A DNA stretch of 6,474 nucleotides, from positions 1 to 6,474 of the forward strand of contig CAJMPF010000103.1 of assembly GCA_905215195.1 (NCBI GenBank), given 5' to 3'. Shown in pieces: positions 5,064-6,474 of this stretch; position 1 is the first letter of the stretch; each line of letters starts with the position of its first letter. The translations under genes were made by a program, and so were the position numbers. Source of the DNA: an uncultured bacterium (GTDB lineage: Bacteria; Actinomycetota; Coriobacteriia; Coriobacteriales; Coriobacteriaceae). The notes beneath the pieces were generated by a model. That model worked only from the letters and a program-made list of their open reading frames with translations, was not told the DNA's origin and ran no database searches.

Positions 5064-5099
5064 AGGTCGGAAGCATAAAAGCTCCCGACCTTTTTCTTT
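5064..5099 (+). terminator. Intrinsic terminator, original 3' flank of tRNA-fMet
   Basis: AGGTCGGAAGC (5064-5074) pairs with GCTCCCGACCT (5081-5091) with one A-C mismatch around the loop ATAAAA. TTTTTCTTT follows. It sits 9 bp after the CCA end of the tRNA fragment, so it was probably the terminator of the intact tRNA gene before integration. Confidence 0.85.
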
Positions 5100-5313
5100 G
5101 TCTAGGGGTTTCGGCATCTCTCGTTCTTTGGGTACCTCGAGGCGGGCAATCAGATAGATGCTTACGAGTATCATAGGGTCTTTTTACGTCGCGGTCGCGT
5201 CTCGTACTGGTGCGCCGCTCTTTGTGGGACGTGTCACTTTGCCATAGGTTGTCCGGCGGCGGGGCGCAGGTCGTTCCCCGTGGCGTCGCTCCTTTCGACG
5301 CTACGCTGCCTGG

Positions 5314-5622
5314 CTACTCGTTCCACTGGTGCTTTTTCATGTCGACGCAGCCGTTGTCTCGGAAGGCGACTCCTTCCTCCGTCAGTAGTGCTCGCTGGTC
5401 GGGGAAGTTTGGCGCGAGGCGTCCCGCGTGGTTGACGACGCGGTGGCAGGGATAATCGCCGTAGCGATCCGCCTCGCTCAGCACCGCTCCGACCAGGCGA
5501 GAGTTTTTCTCCCTGCCGATGAGGCGCGCTATCTGACCGTACGAGGCGACGCATCCCGCCGGAATCTCTGCCACGACGGAGAGAATCTCATAAACCAAAT
5601 CTTCGTCCAGGACTTTTCCCAT
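5314..5622 (-). CDS. Single-domain alkylguanine-DNA alkyltransferase-like protein (MGMT/ATL family) with active-site Cys
   Basis: The 102-residue protein is only the C-terminal domain of the O6-alkylguanine-DNA alkyltransferase family. Residues 21-49 form the DNA-binding helix-turn-helix (ASYGQIARLIG with Tyr28, then NSRLVGAVLS with Arg42 as the base-flipping arginine). PCHRV at 58-62 is the acceptor motif with Cys59, and VNHAGRL follows. The family's usual N-terminal domain is absent. Alkyltransferase-like proteins of similar size normally carry Trp or another residue in place of this Cys, so this one could transfer an alkyl group to itself as well as flag lesions for excision repair. GGGAG lies 7 nt before the start. 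A small hairpin GCGTCG/CGACGC (5283-5301) lies 12 bp after the stop, without a T-run. It follows the CBS-domain gene on the same strand by 174 bp and appears to have its own promoter. Confidence 0.85.
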   Translation of the reverse strand: MGKVLDEDLVYEILSVVAEIPAGCVASYGQIARLIGREKNSRLVGAVLSEADRYGDYPCHRVVNHAGRLAPNFPDQRALLTEEGVAFRDNGCVDMKKHQWNE

Positions 5623-5676
5623 CGTATCGCTCCCGTGTTCGCTTTTGCCTTCGGGGGCGCGGCGCCGATCACCCGT

Positions 5677-5734
5677 GCTGCGATTTTCGCAGCTCCCCTT
5701 ACCGAAGCATCGAGGGAAAGCGCGTGCGTGTCAA
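5677..5734 (-). promoter_or_regulatory. Candidate promoter and start-site dyad for the alkyltransferase-like gene
   Basis: On the minus strand, TTGACA (5729-5734) is followed after 17 bp by GATGCT (5706-5711). This gives a consensus -35 with a modest -10, and the start would fall near 5699. Immediately downstream, GCTGCGA-AAA-TCGCAGC (5677-5693) is a perfect 7-bp dyad with a 3-nt centre. It could be an operator or a 5' hairpin of the transcript. The start codon lies about 77 nt downstream of the predicted start site. Confidence 0.5.
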
Positions 5735-5796
5735 GGTTGTCTGGTCCAGTTGCTGGCTCGATGCCTCGAGATGTTCGCCACAAGTGCGACCTGCCC

Positions 5797-6303
5797 CTAT
5801 TGGAAAAGGATGCCGAAGATGTATTTGGTGATGGCGGAGCGGCGGATGACCCCCACGAGTTTGCCCTCGTCATCAACCACAGGAAGCTTCTTGAACTTCT
5901 TCTTCGCCAGCAGCGCGGCGACGCGGGCGATGCTCTGCTCGGGACGGGCACACACTACCTGGCGCGTCGCGAAATCCATGACGCAGCGATCCTTCAGGTC
6001 TTCGATGCGCTGCTCAAGGCTCTGATCGTCGAAGTACAGCATGGACGCGTCGCCGCCCGTGAAGATGGTGTGAGCGCGATGCTGCGCGATGGCTCCCATG
6101 ACATCGCCGTCGGAGATGAACCCGACCACCTGGTTGCGCTCATCGATTACGGGCATGCTGCTCACCTCGTTTTCGGCGAGCATGCGCACCACGTCGGAAA
6201 TCGTGCAATCCTGCGTGCAGGTGAACGGCTCTTCAATCATGATGCTCGAAACGGGCGTCCCCTCGAGCTCGAGCGGGATGCGCTCGGACAGAATCTCGGA
6301 CAT
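5797..6303 (-). CDS. Two-CBS-domain protein
   Basis: The 168-residue soluble protein consists of a CBS pair. CBS1 spans about residues 17-75 (VSSIMIEEPFTCTQDCTISD through VVGFISDGDVM) and CBS2 about 107-163 (CVMDFATRQVVCARPEQSIA through LVGVIRRSAITKYI). A helical linker of about 30 residues, rich in charged residues (DDQSLEQRIEDLKDR), joins them. CBS pairs bind adenine nucleotides or related ligands and regulate partner proteins; the ligand and partner here are not known. A strong GGAGG lies 7 nt upstream of the ATG, within the last codons of the upstream membrane protein gene. The two genes are separated by 3 nt (TAA-GCG-ATG), which points to translational coupling and probably to a functional link with that transporter. 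Confidence 0.9.
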   Translation of the reverse strand: MSEILSERIPLELEGTPVSSIMIEEPFTCTQDCTISDVVRMLAENEVSSMPVIDERNQVVGFISDGDVMGAIAQHRAHTIFTGGDASMLYFDDQSLEQRIEDLKDRCVMDFATRQVVCARPEQSIARVAALLAKKKFKKLPVVDDEGKLVGVIRRSAITKYIFGILFQ

Positions 6304-6306
6304 CGC

Positions 6307-6474
6307 TTATGCCTCCTTCGTTTTCGGTGCGGTTTTCTTGGTGCGCACGCTGAATATGGCGCAGATAAGGGAAACGAGGCCGATTGCCGCGCACACCTTG
6401 TAAGCGACGCCCGCGCCCACGGCGGTGGCTACTTGGATGCTCGCATCGACGCCGGCCGACGCGGTGACGCTTGT
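6307..6474 (-). CDS. C-terminal 55 residues of a membrane transporter, probably MFS type (runs off right edge)
   Basis: The frame entering from the right edge ends with TAA at 6307-6309. Its last residues include a hydrophobic segment of about 18 residues (VCAAIGLVSLICAIFSVR) and a short basic tail, RTKKTAPKTKEA, typical of the cytoplasmic C-terminus after the final helix of a polytopic carrier. Before that, ASIQVATAVGAGVAYK would fit the end of the preceding helix or loop. MFS is the best guess from this ending, but the family cannot be fixed from 55 residues. It is the upstream partner of the CBS-domain gene and carries that gene's ribosome binding site. Confidence 0.65.
   Translation of the reverse strand, partial: TSVTASAGVDASIQVATAVGAGVAYKVCAAIGLVSLICAIFSVRTKKTAPKTKEA

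Noticed and set aside
4929..5174. 81-codon minus-strand frame containing SRGADLNHRPSGYE
   Set aside because: This string is the well-known spurious translation of the antisense strand of a tRNA 3' end. It covers the tRNA-fMet fragment and terminator and has no coding support.

Overview
The window (about 6.5 kb, moderately GC-rich) looks like chromosomal DNA of a gut-type Coriobacteriia actinobacterium, with Collinsella or a relative the best guess. This rests on the style of the tyrosine recombinase, an initiator-tRNA attachment scar, the codon use and the solo AAA ATPase. It is inference, because no rRNA or other marker gene is present.

Layout. Left part (1-2020), regulators and a membrane protein: the first codons of a LacI-family repressor run off the left edge (minus strand). 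A GntR/FCD regulator follows (160-852, minus). Then comes a 487-bp intergenic region dense in dyad symmetry: a perfect 24-bp inverted repeat, two LacI-type palindromes, a 23-bp imperfect hairpin and a terminator-like hairpin. It leads into a YczE/YitT-like multi-span membrane protein (1340-2020, plus). Middle (2021-3440): a stand-alone ORC/Cdc6-like AAA+ ATPase with a C-terminal winged helix (2132-3223, plus). It is preceded by six 10-bp tandem repeats and followed by a diverged ~72-bp tandem repeat that holds four palindromic boxes.

Right-middle (3390-5100), remnant of an integrative element: a minus-strand terminator, then a tyrosine recombinase gene (4728 to 3458, minus). That gene has lost its core-binding domain through a frame-shifting internal deletion, and it lacks the HxxR/Tyr catalytic end. 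Upstream of it are a long hairpin, three TGGGTCGAA repeats (probable integrase arm sites) and a 45-nt 3' fragment of tRNA-fMet followed by the tRNA's terminator. The fragment marks the distal junction of an element that used tRNA-fMet as attachment site. The element lies to the left and its other end is not in the window.

Right part (5100-6474), ordinary chromosome on the minus strand: a transporter C-terminus is probably translationally coupled to a two-CBS-domain protein, followed downstream by a single-domain alkylguanine-transferase-like protein that keeps the active-site Cys.

The least explained item is the ATPase with a different repeat array on each side. The sequence alone does not show whether it is element cargo, a regulator or a defence-type gene.
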